A DNA stretch of 64,000 nt, from contig JBBHKE010001949.1 in NCBI GenBank assembly GCA_037447655.1, forward strand, positions 1-64,000, in the 5' to 3' direction. This document shows positions 47,141 to 57,849 of this stretch, in pieces. The position numbers and the translations under genes were made by a program. The notes beneath the pieces are model-generated. The model did not search any database and was not told the origin of the DNA. It saw nothing but the letters and a program-made list of their open reading frames with translations. The stretch comes from Zygnema cylindricum (taxonomy: Eukaryota; Streptophyta; Zygnematophyceae; Zygnematales; Zygnemataceae). Numbering within the stretch: the stretch's first letter is position 1; each line of letters opens with the position of its first letter.

Positions 47141-48779
47141 CTCTAGGGTACCAATCTTTAATAGAACTGGCCTCATATATTGGGAAAGTATGATGATAGG
47201 AGCTCTATGCGAAAAAAGGTTTTGGGGGATTGGGAGTGGACGGTTGGGGCGTCCATCAAGTCTTGGAATTCCTCCAAGGTTTGGAGGAAACAGATTCACC
47301 AGAAAAGAGGATCCACCTTCAACGGAGGAAACAAAAGAAGGAGAGGTGGTGGAGAAAGGAAAGGAGAAGGAGGCGACCACACCAATAACAACTGGTTCGG
47401 CATTCATGTCACCTATTCCGAGGAACGAGGAGAATGATACTGAAACCTGGGACTTCAACAATATGGCGGCAAAGCACTTCATCCTACGCCATATCACCCA
47501 AGGACTTGCATGTCCTCATTTGCAGGTAGAAAGGGCATCTGATCTTTGGATGGCTCTCATAGAGATGTACCGAAGTGGTACGATTCAGCAACAACAGTTG
47601 GCTGATCAGAAAGTTAAGGAGTATGTATACAAAGGGGGGAAGATGTTGGATTTTTGCAATGAGCTTGCTACACTATTTATGGAGCTAGAGAGTGCGGGAA
47701 AAGATTTTAGTGAAAAAAAAAAGGTTAACTGTTTACTGATGAAGTTACCCGATGAGTTCGAGAACATAGTCAACCGTGTGCAGGACTTGCCGGACTCAAG
47801 GTGGATATGGAACTCAGTGGTAGGGATGATTATCGTTCGGGAGAATACGATTGAGATCCGAAGAGGAGGAAAGAGTGGCCAAGCCTTGGCAACTGCGACC
47901 GATTGGAGGAACAAGGATTCTCGAAAACCGGTCGGAAACTACGGGGGGAGGGAGCAGAAAAATCAGACCGACGAGTTCGGACCAAGGGCTCCCAAAGGTT
48001 TATGTCATTTTTGTAAGAAACCTGGGCACTATATGGTAGAGTGCACTAAGCTAACCAAGCTTCGGTTAAAAGAGGGGCAGACTGCTGGTACCCCGAGAGG
48101 AAAGAAAAAGGCCCTTGTGACACAGGTACATGAGGCGGAATTCGAGGACGAGGACGATGAGCTCCTTTTGGATGAGGAGTTGGAGGCGAAAAACGAGGTC
48201 GAAATACCACGAAGGCAGAAATGTGCTTACGGTGGATTGAAAGGTGAAGCAGGCTGGATTGTAGATTCAGGTGCCTCCATGCACATGTGTAAGGATAGGC
48301 ACCTGTTCACTAAGATAAGAAATATTCCCACCGTAGAGATAGAGTACAGGGATGGGAGGATAGTCACCACTACTCTTGTAGGATCGGTAGATTTGAAAGT
48401 GTTAGTAGTAGGAAAGACATCCATAGTAACATTCTCTGATGTATTGTTTATTCCGGGGCTGAACAAAAACCTCATCTCTACATCTGTATTAGATGATAAG
48501 GGTTTTTTTACTAGCACTAGGGAAGGAGTCTTTACTGCTAGTTTTGAGGAGGATGTCTATTTCATTGCTGAGAAAGGTAGCCATGGGATATTTAGGCTGG
48601 TTTTAAGTAATGAAAAGAAAAAACTTTATTATGTTGGTGTACATGATAATATGATGTGGCATAAGAGGCTTGGGCATGTGAATCTAGACAAGTTAAGAGA
48701 GATGAAAAAGATGGGAGTGGTGGAAGGGATTACGTTTAGTGAGAATGATAATATAAGTGATTGTAGTGGATGTGCTTAA
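47130..48779 (+). pseudogene. Copia element 2 gag-protease-integrase N-terminus
   Basis: One long frame encodes gag (start MGPPSRVPIFNRTGLIYW, chosen because element 5 starts the same way), LLMKLPDEFENIVNRV, a zinc knuckle CHFCKKPGHYMVEC, an acidic linker, the aspartic protease motif WIVDSGASMHMC and the integrase zinc-finger start HKRLGHVNLDKL...CSGC. An earlier ATG at 47106 is in frame but lies in the LTR. The frame stops with TAA at 48777 inside the polyprotein, where related copies continue. This is the best-preserved gag-protease of the window. Confidence 0.85.
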
Positions 48780-50121
48780 GGTAAAACACACAGATTACCC
48801 TTTCCTAAAACAACCACCTATAAGGGAGAAAAAAATTATAGATCTAGTACACACAGAGATTTGGGGACCAGTTAAAGTGCCCTTATCGGGGGGGAAGAGA
48901 TTTATGATGATTATCACTGATGATTGGTCTCGGTATTCCCGAGTGTAATTTTTGAAAAACAAGTTCGAAGCTCAGGATTGTTTTAGACAATATAAAGCAT
49001 GGAGTGAAAAACTTCATGAAACTCTAATCAAGAGAATAAGGAGTGACAATGGTGGAGAGTATACTTCTAACCAGTTTGAGGATTTTCTGAGAGAAGATGG
49101 GGTCCGACACCAAAAGACAGTTCCAGAAAACTTGGAACAGAATGGGGTAGCAGAAAGGTTAAATAGGACACTAAGTGATAGTGCTAGAAGTATGTTGTCG
49201 GATAAGAAGATAGGAAAAAGGATTTGGGCAGAAGCAATGAACTGTGCTAATTACCTCAAAAATAGAGTTGTTACTTCAGCTATAAAAGATCAAACACCTT
49301 ATGAGAGATGGACAGGCCGGAAACCAGACTTATCTCACTTAAAGGTTTTCGATAGTTAAGTATTCAGTGTAGATACAGATCGGTCTAATTGGAAGCTAGA
49401 TCCTAAAGGAAAACCAGGATACTTATTAGGATATGACGAGGATGTTAAAGGATATAGAGTTTATGATCTAAAAAGGGAAGATATAATCTTAGTAAAGCAT
49501 CTAGTAGTTATGGATGAAAGAAAGTCTGTGGATCCCTTCAAATATACAAAGTCAGTAAAAATCAGATTTGAGTCAGAAAATTCCGATGACTTTGAGCTCC
49601 CTAACTATCTAGGTTTTAGAGAAGATGACATTCTTGCAGATACAAATCAGACCGAAAAGGACTCGGCTGTGGAAACGCGAGTGACAACTCTACCCGAAGC
49701 AGAAGACGTGGTGGAAATTGATTCGGAATCAAGGGATAGGGGAGAAGTCGAGTTTGTTCGAAAAAATCCACGAGAACCATCTATTCCGGCCTTAGATTTT
49801 GAGGGGGGAAGGAGAAGTAGCAAAAGACTACAAGAAAAACAGATTAATAACAAGGTAACTAAACTATCTCATCAAGATGAACCTCAAACTTATGGAGAGG
49901 CGATGACTTGTCCAGAAAGAAACAGGTGGAAGACAGCCATCAATGAGGAGATGGCTTCAATCATGGCAGCCGATACTTGGGAGCTGGTGGATTGTCCACC
50001 TAACCGAAAACCAATTGGTTGTAAGTGGGTTTTCAAATTAAAACTGAACCCAGATAACACAATCGAGGGCTACAAGGCCCGATTAGTGGCAAAGGGATTT
50101 ACAAAAAAAAAAGGGAATTGA
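48780..50121 (+). pseudogene. Copia element 2 integrase to RT N-terminus, interrupted
   Basis: After the stop at 48777 and a slip in an A run near 48830, the integrase core continues: DLVHTEIWGP (catalytic D replaced by E), SDNGGEYTSNQF, NGVAERLNRT, then KGKPGYLLGYDEDVKGYRVY. It is broken by stops at 48946 (TAA) and 49357 (TAG where related copies have CAG). The RT N-terminus ([35 protein letters not shown]) ends at a frameshift in a ten-A run near 50105. Confidence 0.85.
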
Positions 50122-51466
50122 CTACGAGGAAACCTTTGCCCCGGTGGTCAGATTTCCCTCTGTCCGCATACTTCTCAGCCTAGCAGCAGCGGAAGACATG
50201 GAAGTGCACCAGATGGACATCAAAACAACCTTTTTGCATGGAGAATTGGAAGAGGAGATCTTCATGCGACAACCCGAAGGGTTTGTGGAGGAAGGAGAGG
50301 AGAGTAAGGTATGCCGGCTGATTAAATCTCTTTATGGTTTGAAACAGGCGCCTCGACAGTGGAATAAGAAGCTTGATGAGTTTCTTACCGGTCTGGGATA
50401 TATCTGGATCAGCTCAGATATCTCAATCTATGTTTTCGAAGATGAGGAAGGTTTTATATTTATTGCTATTTATGTTGATGATTTGCTTGTTTTAAGTAAG
50501 TCAATGGAAAATATTAATAAACTGAAAACCGATCTTAAGGGGAGATTTGAAATGAAGGATATGGGGGAAGCAAAATATATTTTGGGAATTCAAGTAGAGA
50601 GAGACCGAAAAAGAAAAATTATAAGATTGACTGAAAAGAAAGCAATAGGGAACATGCTTGAAAAATTTCAAATGGATAAAGCTAATAGTTGTACAACTCC
50701 AATGGAGTGGAAGAAGGGAAGTGAGAAGAGTGAGGAAGAAGGAGTCATAGTCTTAGACGAGGAATTATCTCCTGAAGAAAAGAAGTTCATGCAGACTATT
50801 CCTTACAGGCAAGTAGTGGGAAGTCTAATCTATTTTATGAATTGTACCCGGCCGGATTTAGCTGCAGCTGTAGGAGTGCTGAGTAGAAGTCTAAATGCTC
50901 CCACTAAGAGGGATTGGGAGGCAGCTAAGAGAGTCCTTAGATATTTGATAGGAACTAGAGATCTATGGTTGCATTTGGGTGGGGAAGATGCTGACATCAC
51001 TACTTAGAGTGATGCCAGTTATGGTGATGCTCCGATGAGGAGATGCACTTCTGGATATGTATTATATGTGGGTGATGGGGCTTGCTGTTGGAGTAGCAAA
51101 CATCAAAAAGTTATTGCTCTGTCCACCATGGGGGCTGAGTATATGGCCTCTTGCTCTGCTGTAAAAGAATTGATGTGGGTCAAGTCTTTGCTTCGTGAGC
51201 TTAGTCACCTTAAGAGTGGTGTGCAAAAAATATTTTGTGATAATCAGGCAGCAATCGCTATTTCTGCCAATCCTAAACATCATTTTAAAGCCAAACACAT
51301 AGACATCAGACTCAACTTTATTAGAGAGAAAGTAGAAAACAAAATAATCAGTTTAGAGTACCGACCAGATAGTGAGATGGTAGCAGATATGATGACCAAA
51401 CCTGTGCCTTCCCCTAAGCTAATTTTTTGCAAGGAGAAGTGTGGTATGAAATTAAAGATTGACTAG
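50122..51466 (+). pseudogene. Copia element 2 reverse transcriptase and RNase H
   Basis: RT motifs follow the frameshift: QMDIKTTFLHGELEEEIFM, SLYGLKQAPRQWN and the catalytic YVDDLLVLSK. RNase H follows: CCWSSKHQKVIALSTMGAEY, FCDNQAAIAI, HIDIRLNFIREKV and DMMTKPVPSPKL. A TAG at 51005 replaces the Trp codon of TTWSDASYGD. The product ends at 51466, just before the polypurine tract. Confidence 0.85.
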
Positions 51467-51479
51467 AAAATAAGGGGAG
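51467..51479 (+). promoter_or_regulatory. Polypurine tract of copia element 2
   Basis: GAAAATAAGGGGAG abuts the 3' LTR start TGTAGAAA. The same AAGGGGAG tract precedes the 3' LTRs of element 5 (63310-63320) and, on the minus strand, element 3. Confidence 0.8.
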
Positions 51480-52534
51480 TGTAGAAATTAATGATCCATT
51501 TAAAGTATTTTCTCGGTCTAAATAGAAATATAGAAAGAAGCCGAGGCAGTCTACCTCTAACTTCTCTCTCCAAACTCTCAAACTAGTCGCAGTCACTGAG
51601 GAATTGGAGAGGGAGCTAGAGCCATGGCTACCTAGGCTAACCAAAAGTTTACAGGATTATATATTAGTTAGGGGTTTTATTGCTTAAAAGACAGTGCCGG
51701 CTACAGGATTTGATCCTTGTACCTACTGGCCGGCAGGCAGACGGTAGACGGTAGCCTTAGCCGTTAAGTCTTCATCGGATGTTACGCAATTTAGGGTATG
51801 ATATTTATTTAAATGTTATTAAGTAAGAAAATTAATTTAACTATAACTGATTACGGGAGACATAGATCCATAATTGTAAAAGTACGGATAGCGGTACGGA
51901 TAAGAAACCAATACCGCGCATTTGTTTCTTTATAGAAAAGAATATCACACATGCATTTATTACGGCTACGATTAAATGTGAATTTAATCGGACGGGCGGA
52001 ATTAACGCCGAGATCGCGGAAGAGGATTTCGGCGGTTTATGGACATCGCCACATCGGACGACACGTGGCGAAATAACATTGGATCGCGCCATCTCCGAGG
52101 ATTACGGGAACGAATCCGAACATACCACGTGTCGACATTTAGGCCATGTCGTAGGATGTTCGTACAGAAAGTACACCGGCAACTGTACTTTTGTGTACGG
52201 AGCTGCATTCTGATTGGCTCCGTACATCAGTAGATAGAGTCTGTGAGAGAGATAAGACTTAGAAAAATTAGGAGATAGGACCCTCTCTCCCAGAGAGCTT
52301 CTGTACAAAAGGTCAACTTTGACCCTCCATAACTTACTGCTCAGGGGAGCAAATTCAGAGATTCTTTTTGCTATCGACTCAGGGGAGTCTTGTCTTCACA
52401 AGGGTGAAGTTGGTTAGAGTTTTTGTCTGCCAGGGTGGAAGTTATTCTTGCTGAAACACAAAGGGGTCAGAGTTATCCTAGAGGCTTCTTGGAAGCTGTC
52501 CAATCTGAGGACTTATGGAGGTCTCAGAGTTTCA
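51480..52534 (+). mobile_element. 3' LTR (type A) of copia element 2, 1055 bp
   Basis: It runs from TGTAGAAATTAATGATCC to GAGTTTCA (TG...CA ends) and matches the 5' LTR closely, so insertion was fairly recent despite the coding lesions. An antisense tRNA-like module lies at about 51690-51770. Immediately beyond it begins a type B LTR on the other strand. Confidence 0.85.
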
Positions 52535-52539
52535 AAAGG

Positions 52540-53202
52540 TACTGTGGCTGGTGTACTTTCTGTATGGTATGTGTACGACTCGGCTATTGAGTGGACGCGC
52601 GTCTCCCCCAAATTCGCCCTCATGCTCCACGGGATTCTCGCTATCTAATGTTATCCTACCACGTGGCTCTAGGTCATGTCACGCCCGAAAACCGCCAAAG
52701 CGACCATTTCTGGATCTCGGCGATGATGCGTGCTTTTGATTTCAAATTGGCTTTTAATATTAGCCGTTGAAAAATAATGTCCGGTAACTTTGTTTCGTGC
52801 GGTGTACATTTGCACTATATTTGTCTTCATGTTATTTATCCTTAATTTCGTTAACTAGATTAGTGAATTCTAATGTATTTAAATACTAATTGTACCCTAT
52901 GTACTCTAACGAACTTCAACGACGGACCGACTTAGACTGACGGCTATGCCTCACTTTGACGGTTAGAGGTTCGAGTCTTGCCGGACTCAACCTTTTGTTA
53001 GAAATGACTTATGTCACTTCTTCTGACCTGCCTAAGAAGCTAAGGCAACCATGGGTCCACTACCTTCTCTCTTTTTGAGTGACTACAACAAGTATGGAGA
53101 ATACAGGAAAGAGGTGGAGGCAGACTGCCTACGCTTTTCTTTTTTGTTTTCACTTAAGCTATTCAGACCTAGAAAATACTTTATAAATCTAATTATTCAA
53201 CA
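52540..53202 (-). mobile_element. 3' LTR (type B) of copia element 3, incomplete
   Basis: On the minus strand it begins TGTTGAATAATTAG at 53202, after the polypurine tract ATAAGGGGAG, and continues to about 52540, where it meets the end of element 2's LTR. Like the copy at 42425 it lacks the last third of the LTR. A tRNA-like module is at about 52915-52990. Confidence 0.7.
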
Positions 53203-53215
53203 CTCCCCTTATTTT

Positions 53216-55633
53216 CTAGTCTAATTTAAACTTTTCTTTTAGTCCACACATCTCTCTACAATATTTCAATTTGGATGAGGGCAAAGGTTTGGTCATCATA
53301 TCAACAATCATTTCTCCATCTGGTTTATACACAAGATTAACAATTTTGTTTTCGACTTTTTCCCTCACAAAACTTAGCCTTATGTCCATGTGTTTAGCTT
53401 TAAAATGATGTTTTGGATTGGCTGCAATTGCAATTGTAGCCTGATTATCACAAAAGACTTCATGCACCCCTTTTTTCATGTACCCCAGTTCTTGCAGCAA
53501 AGACTTTACCCATATCAATTCTTTCACAATAGAACAAGAGGCCATGTATTCAGCCTCCATCGTGGACTGAGCAACCACCTTTTGTTGCTTGCTACTCCAA
53601 CAGCTAGCACTTTCCCCACATACAATACACACCCAGAGGTGCATCTTCTCATAGGTGCATCTCCATAACTGACATCACTCCAAGTGGCAATGTGATGTGC
53701 TCCCCTCCTAAATGCAACCATAATTCCCTTGTACCCACCAAATATCTCATGACTTTGTTTGCTACCTACCTGTCTCTCTTTATAAGATCAATAAGACTCC
53801 TACTAAGAACTCCACCTGGTGCCGCTATGTTTTTGCCTAGTACAATTCATACAGTATATTAGACTTCGTACAACGTGCCTGTAATGAATAAACTTCGTAA
53901 ACTGTCTTTCTTCAGAACTCACGTGATCCTCTAAGATTATTAGTCCTTCTCTTATACTCCCATCACTTATTTTCTTCAAGTCCATAGGAGTGGTACAGTT
54001 GTTTGCGTTTTCCATTTGGAATTTCTCGAGCATATTTCCTATAACCTGTTTCTGAGTAAGTCTGGTTATCCTTTTTCCCCTATCTCTCTCCATTTCTATC
54101 CCCAAGATATAACTTGCCTCTCCTAGATCTTTCATATCAAACTCGCTTCTAAGATCTTTCTTTAACTCATTGATTTTTTCCATAGATTTACTCAGCACTA
54201 GCAAGTCATCCACATAAATTGCAATGAAAATAACTCCATTCTCATCCTTAAACATATAATTAGAATGGTCTGAACTAATCCGAATATATCCCAAGCCGGT
54301 GAGAAACTCATCTAGTTTTTTATTCCATTGCCTGTGAGCTTGCTTAAGTCCATATAAAAACTTTATAAGTGTGGAAACTTTGCTCTCCTCACCTTCCTCT
54401 ACAAATCCTTCTAGTTGTCGCATGAAGATTTCTTCCCCTAACTCACCATTTAGGAAGGCGGTCTTAATATCCATCTGGTGTATTTCCATGTCTTCTGCTG
54501 CCGCTAGACTAAGGAGAATCCTTACTCATGGGAATATACCACAGGAGCAAAGGTCTCTTCATAATCTATCTCTTCCTTTTGAGTGAACCCATTTGCTACC
54601 AATCGAGCCTTATATCTTTAAATTGTATTGTTTTGGTTCAGTTTCAGTTTAAACACCCATTTGCACCCAATCGGTTTTTTGTGTTCAGAGGGCAGTCCAC
54701 TAGTTCCCAAGTATTTTCTTCCATGATGGATGCCATCTCATCATTTATGGCTCTTACCCATCTATCTTTCTCTGGACTGTCAATTGCCTCTGGGTATGAT
54801 TGAGGCTCACTAGGGTGAGACAACTTAGTTACCTTGTGAGCGCCTTGTCTTTCCTGCAGCCTTTTGCTGCTCTTTTGTCCTCCTTCAAAGTCAGAAGCTA
54901 GGATGGAGGGAAGTCTCGGGTTTCTCCATTCTGTCTCATCGGCTCCCCTATCCATGGAAGTAGGTTCCATCTCCTCCTTTTCTGTCTCCTCGAAGTGTGT
55001 AGGGATTTGGGCAGATTTAGGTTTTTCTCCTTTATCGTGGATCTCCCCTGAATTTGCAATCACTTTTTCACTCATGTCTCTTCTGGGAAGATCAAAGTCT
55101 TCCTCACCCTCGGACTCAAAGCTGATTTTTATCTTCTTGGTGTATTTGAAAGGGGCAAATGATTTCCTTTCATCCATGACAACTAGATGCTTTACCAGAA
55201 TGATATCTTGTTTAGCTAACTCATATAATCTATATCCCTTGACATCCTCATCATATCCCACAAAATATCTCGGTTTTTGTTTAGCATATAATTTCCAGTT
55301 CTTCCTATCTGTGTCAAGACTGTAAACTTGACTACCGAATACTTTCAGGTGAGAAATATTTGGTTTCCTTTCAACCCATCTCTCATAAGGTGTCATTCCT
55401 TTCACAACTAAGGTAAGGACTCTATTCTTGATGTAGTTAGCACAGTTCATGGCCAAAGCCCAAAAACATTTTCCTATCCTTTTGTCGGCCAACATACTAC
55501 ATACACTATCTTCTAGAGTCCGGTTCAACCTCTCAGCTACCCCATTTTGTTCTAGATTATAAGGTACAAATTTTTTATGCTGAACTCCCTCCTCCCTCAA
55601 ATATTCCTCAAACTAGTTAGAGGTATATTCTTG
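53216..55633 (-). pseudogene. Ty1/copia element 3, integrase C-terminal part, RT and RNase H
   Basis: On the minus strand: integrase from EYTSN at 55633 (one internal TAG) through NGVAERLNRT, MTPYERWVERKPNISHLKVF and the YDEDVKGYRLYE block (55600-54644). RT follows (54489-53803; QMDIKTAFLNGELGEEIFM, LYGLKQAHRQWN, catalytic YVDDLLVLSK), then RNase H (53644-53216; CWSSKQQKVVAQSTMEAEY, FCDNQATIAI, DMMTKPLPSSKL). Gag, protease and the integrase N-terminus are missing: the sequence starts abruptly at a type A LTR end. RT and RNase H frames are broken between 54640 and 54490 and near 53810-53650. Confidence 0.85.
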
Positions 55634-56678
55634 AAACTCTGAGACCTCCATAAGTCCTCAGAGTGGACAGCTTCCAAGAAGCCTCTAGGATAATCCTGAC
55701 CCCTTTGTGTTTAAGCAAAAATAACTGCCACCTTGGCAGACAAAAACTCTGAACAACTTCACCCCTGTGAAGGCAAGACTCCCCTGAGTCGATAGCAAAA
55801 AGAATCTCTGAATTTGCTCCCCTGAGCAGTAAGTTATGGAGGGTCAAAGTTGACCTTTTGTACAAAAGCTCTCTGGGAGAGGGGGTCTTATCTTCTAATT
55901 TTTCTAAGTCCTATCTCTCTCACAGACTCTATCTACTGATGTACGGAACCAATCAGAATTGAGTTCCGTACGCAAAAGTATAGCTGCCGGTGTACTTTAT
56001 GTACGGACATTGTACGACATGGCCAAAATGTCGACACATGTCAAATCCGGATTCGGTGCCATAATCTCCGGAGATTCCACAATCCAACGGAATTTCGCCA
56101 CGCGTCATCCGATGTGGCGATGGCCACAAACCGCCGAAATCTTCCTCCGCGATCTCGGCGCTAATCCCGGCCGTCCGATTAAATTCGGCTTTAATCGTAG
56201 CCGTAATAAATACATGCGCGGTATTTGTTTCATTTACGAAACAAATGCGCGGTACTAATTTTTGTCCGTACCGTAAGTCGTACATTATATATTACTGGAT
56301 CTATGTATCTCGTAATTCATTTTAGTTAAATGGTTTATCGCACGTATACATATTTAAATAAATATCAAACTATATGCTACGTAACACTACCGTTAGACTT
56401 AACGGCTAAGGCTACCGGCTATATCCTATCTGCCGTCTGGAAGGTATAAGGATCAAATCCTGCCGCCGGCACATACCTTTTAATTAATAAATAAACCCTA
56501 ATATAAATTCTCGTAAACCTCAGGATAGCCAAGGTAGCCATGGCTCTAGCTTCCTCTCCAATTTCTCAGTGACTGCGACAAGTTTGAGAGTTGGAGAGAG
56601 AAGTTAGAGATAGACTGCCTCGACTTCTATATTTCTTTTCAGACCTAGAAAATACTAATAAAACCATTAGTTTCTACA
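55632..56678 (-). mobile_element. Type A LTR, minus orientation (1047 bp)
   Basis: On the minus strand it runs from TGTAGAAACTAATGGTTTTA (56678) to GAGTTTCA (55632), homologous to both element 2 LTRs. A polypurine-like AATAGGGGAGAAT precedes it, making it the 3' LTR of element 4. Element 3 coding sequence follows without a leader, PBS or gag, so a deletion or recombination joined the two. Confidence 0.75.
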
Positions 56679-56734
56679 ATTCTCCCCTATTGTCACTTCT
56701 TCTTCTCTTAATAGGGGTTTCGTGTAACATCTCA

Positions 56735-56956
56735 CTCTAGGATTTATATTCTTTGAATTAAGTTGGTGCTTTAGACTTTGTTTTTAGGAAGTAGACTCTA
56801 GGGTATCTGGACCAGTCATCAGTAATTGTCATCATGAACCTCTTACCTCCCACCAAAGGCACTTTTGCTGGTCCCCAAATATCTATGTGGACCAGATTTA
56901 GTACTTTCTCACCTTTTTATGTGGCAATTTTGGGAAAGGGAAGTTTGTGAGCTTTA
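56735..56956 (-). pseudogene. Copia element 4, integrase fragment
   Basis: The minus-strand translation gives KAHKLPFPKIAT, VHIDIWGPAKVPLVGGKRF and TITDDWSRYPRVYFLK, the start of the integrase core. It jumps directly to a 3'-end tail and polypurine tract, so most of the element is deleted. The other side is cut by the 5' LTR of element 5. Confidence 0.75.
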
Positions 56957-57834
56957 TGTTGAAAAGGGGTAATTAATAGTTCACTTTTCTAATTTATTTC
57001 CACTTTAAAGAGAGAGAGTGAGGATCAAAGGCACGCCATGGCTGCCGCAATATTAAGAAAGTGGTAGATTTAGAAGTAGAGGATATTTTACCAATATGGT
57101 GCCTTGGTCCAGATTTGAACCAACAACTGCGGACAACTATGTAGTCGTACGTCTTATCCACTAAGGCGTTATCAAAAAGATACACGTGACGGGTTTCAAA
57201 GATATATAAACATTAACGCGATAGCTAATTAACACTAGACTAATGAAGAGGAATAATTCATGCATGTACGCGAATCTCAACCGTGTAAAATATGTTTTGA
57301 TCGGTTGGCCAGCATTATAGCCACCAAACGAAGTGAGATTTTGGCGGCATAGGGAGATAGCGTAACGCGGTGCCACATGGCGCCACATTATTTGATATCG
57401 GAGAAGATGGGAGGAGGAACCATGGCTCACGATTTTGACAGGTGTCACCTTGTAGACCTTCTCGTACAATGGTCGTACAATAAGTACATCGTCCATTCTA
57501 CCTTCTTGTACTATATAATGTTCCTATTGGACTTTGGTTAAGTAGTAGGTAGTCGTGAGTAGGCAGACCAAGACTTAGTGATATTTAGGGACCTCTCTCT
57601 AAGAGAGCTTGTAACTATAAAGGTCATCTTTGACCAACCATAACTTACTGCCCAAGGGAGCAAATTCAATGATTCTTTTTGCGTTTGACTCCGGGGAGTC
57701 TTCTCCTCATAGGGGTGAGTGTGGTTATTATATTTTTGTGCCTGAGCGGCGCTTATTCAATGGGAAAGTGGAAGGGGCAAATATTATCCTAGAGGCTGCT
57801 CAATTTGTGGGTAAATAGAGACCACATAATTTCA
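56957..57834 (+). mobile_element. 5' LTR of copia element 5 (type C, 878 bp)
   Basis: It begins TGTTGAAAAGGGGTAATTAA and ends AATTTCA just before the PBS. It matches the right LTR from 63321. It is inserted in the integrase remnant of element 4; the 5 bp before it are CTTTA. An antisense tRNA-like module lies at about 57105-57175 and a TATA-like ACTATATAATG at about 57509. Confidence 0.85.
57105..57175 (-). other. tRNA-like module in the LTR (antisense)
   Basis: On the minus strand, GCCTTAGTGGATAAG (A-box-like) is followed after about 35 bp by GGTTCAAATCTGGACC (B-box-like), as in a tRNA D-arm and T-arm. Comparable modules lie at 63470-63540 (minus), 42640-42722 (minus; GGTTCGAGTCC), 52915-52990 (plus; GGTTCGAGTCT), 46290-46366 and 51690-51770 (minus), and 56398-56470 (plus). 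In every LTR the module is antisense to the element. Acceptor stems do not pair well, so these are not functional tRNA genes. Confidence 0.55.
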
Positions 57835-57849
57835 CGTTATGAGCCCTCC
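57835..57849 (+). promoter_or_regulatory. Primer-binding site of copia element 5
   Basis: CGTTATGAGCCCTCC directly follows the LTR. TTATGAGCCC complements GGGCUCAUAA, the anticodon loop and stem form seen in many initiator tRNAs-Met. It overlaps the gag ATG at 57839, as in element 2. Confidence 0.65.

Noticed and set aside
57105-57175. A true tRNA gene
   Set aside because: A-box- and B-box-like motifs are present, but the acceptor and T stems do not pair properly and the module lies inside an LTR.
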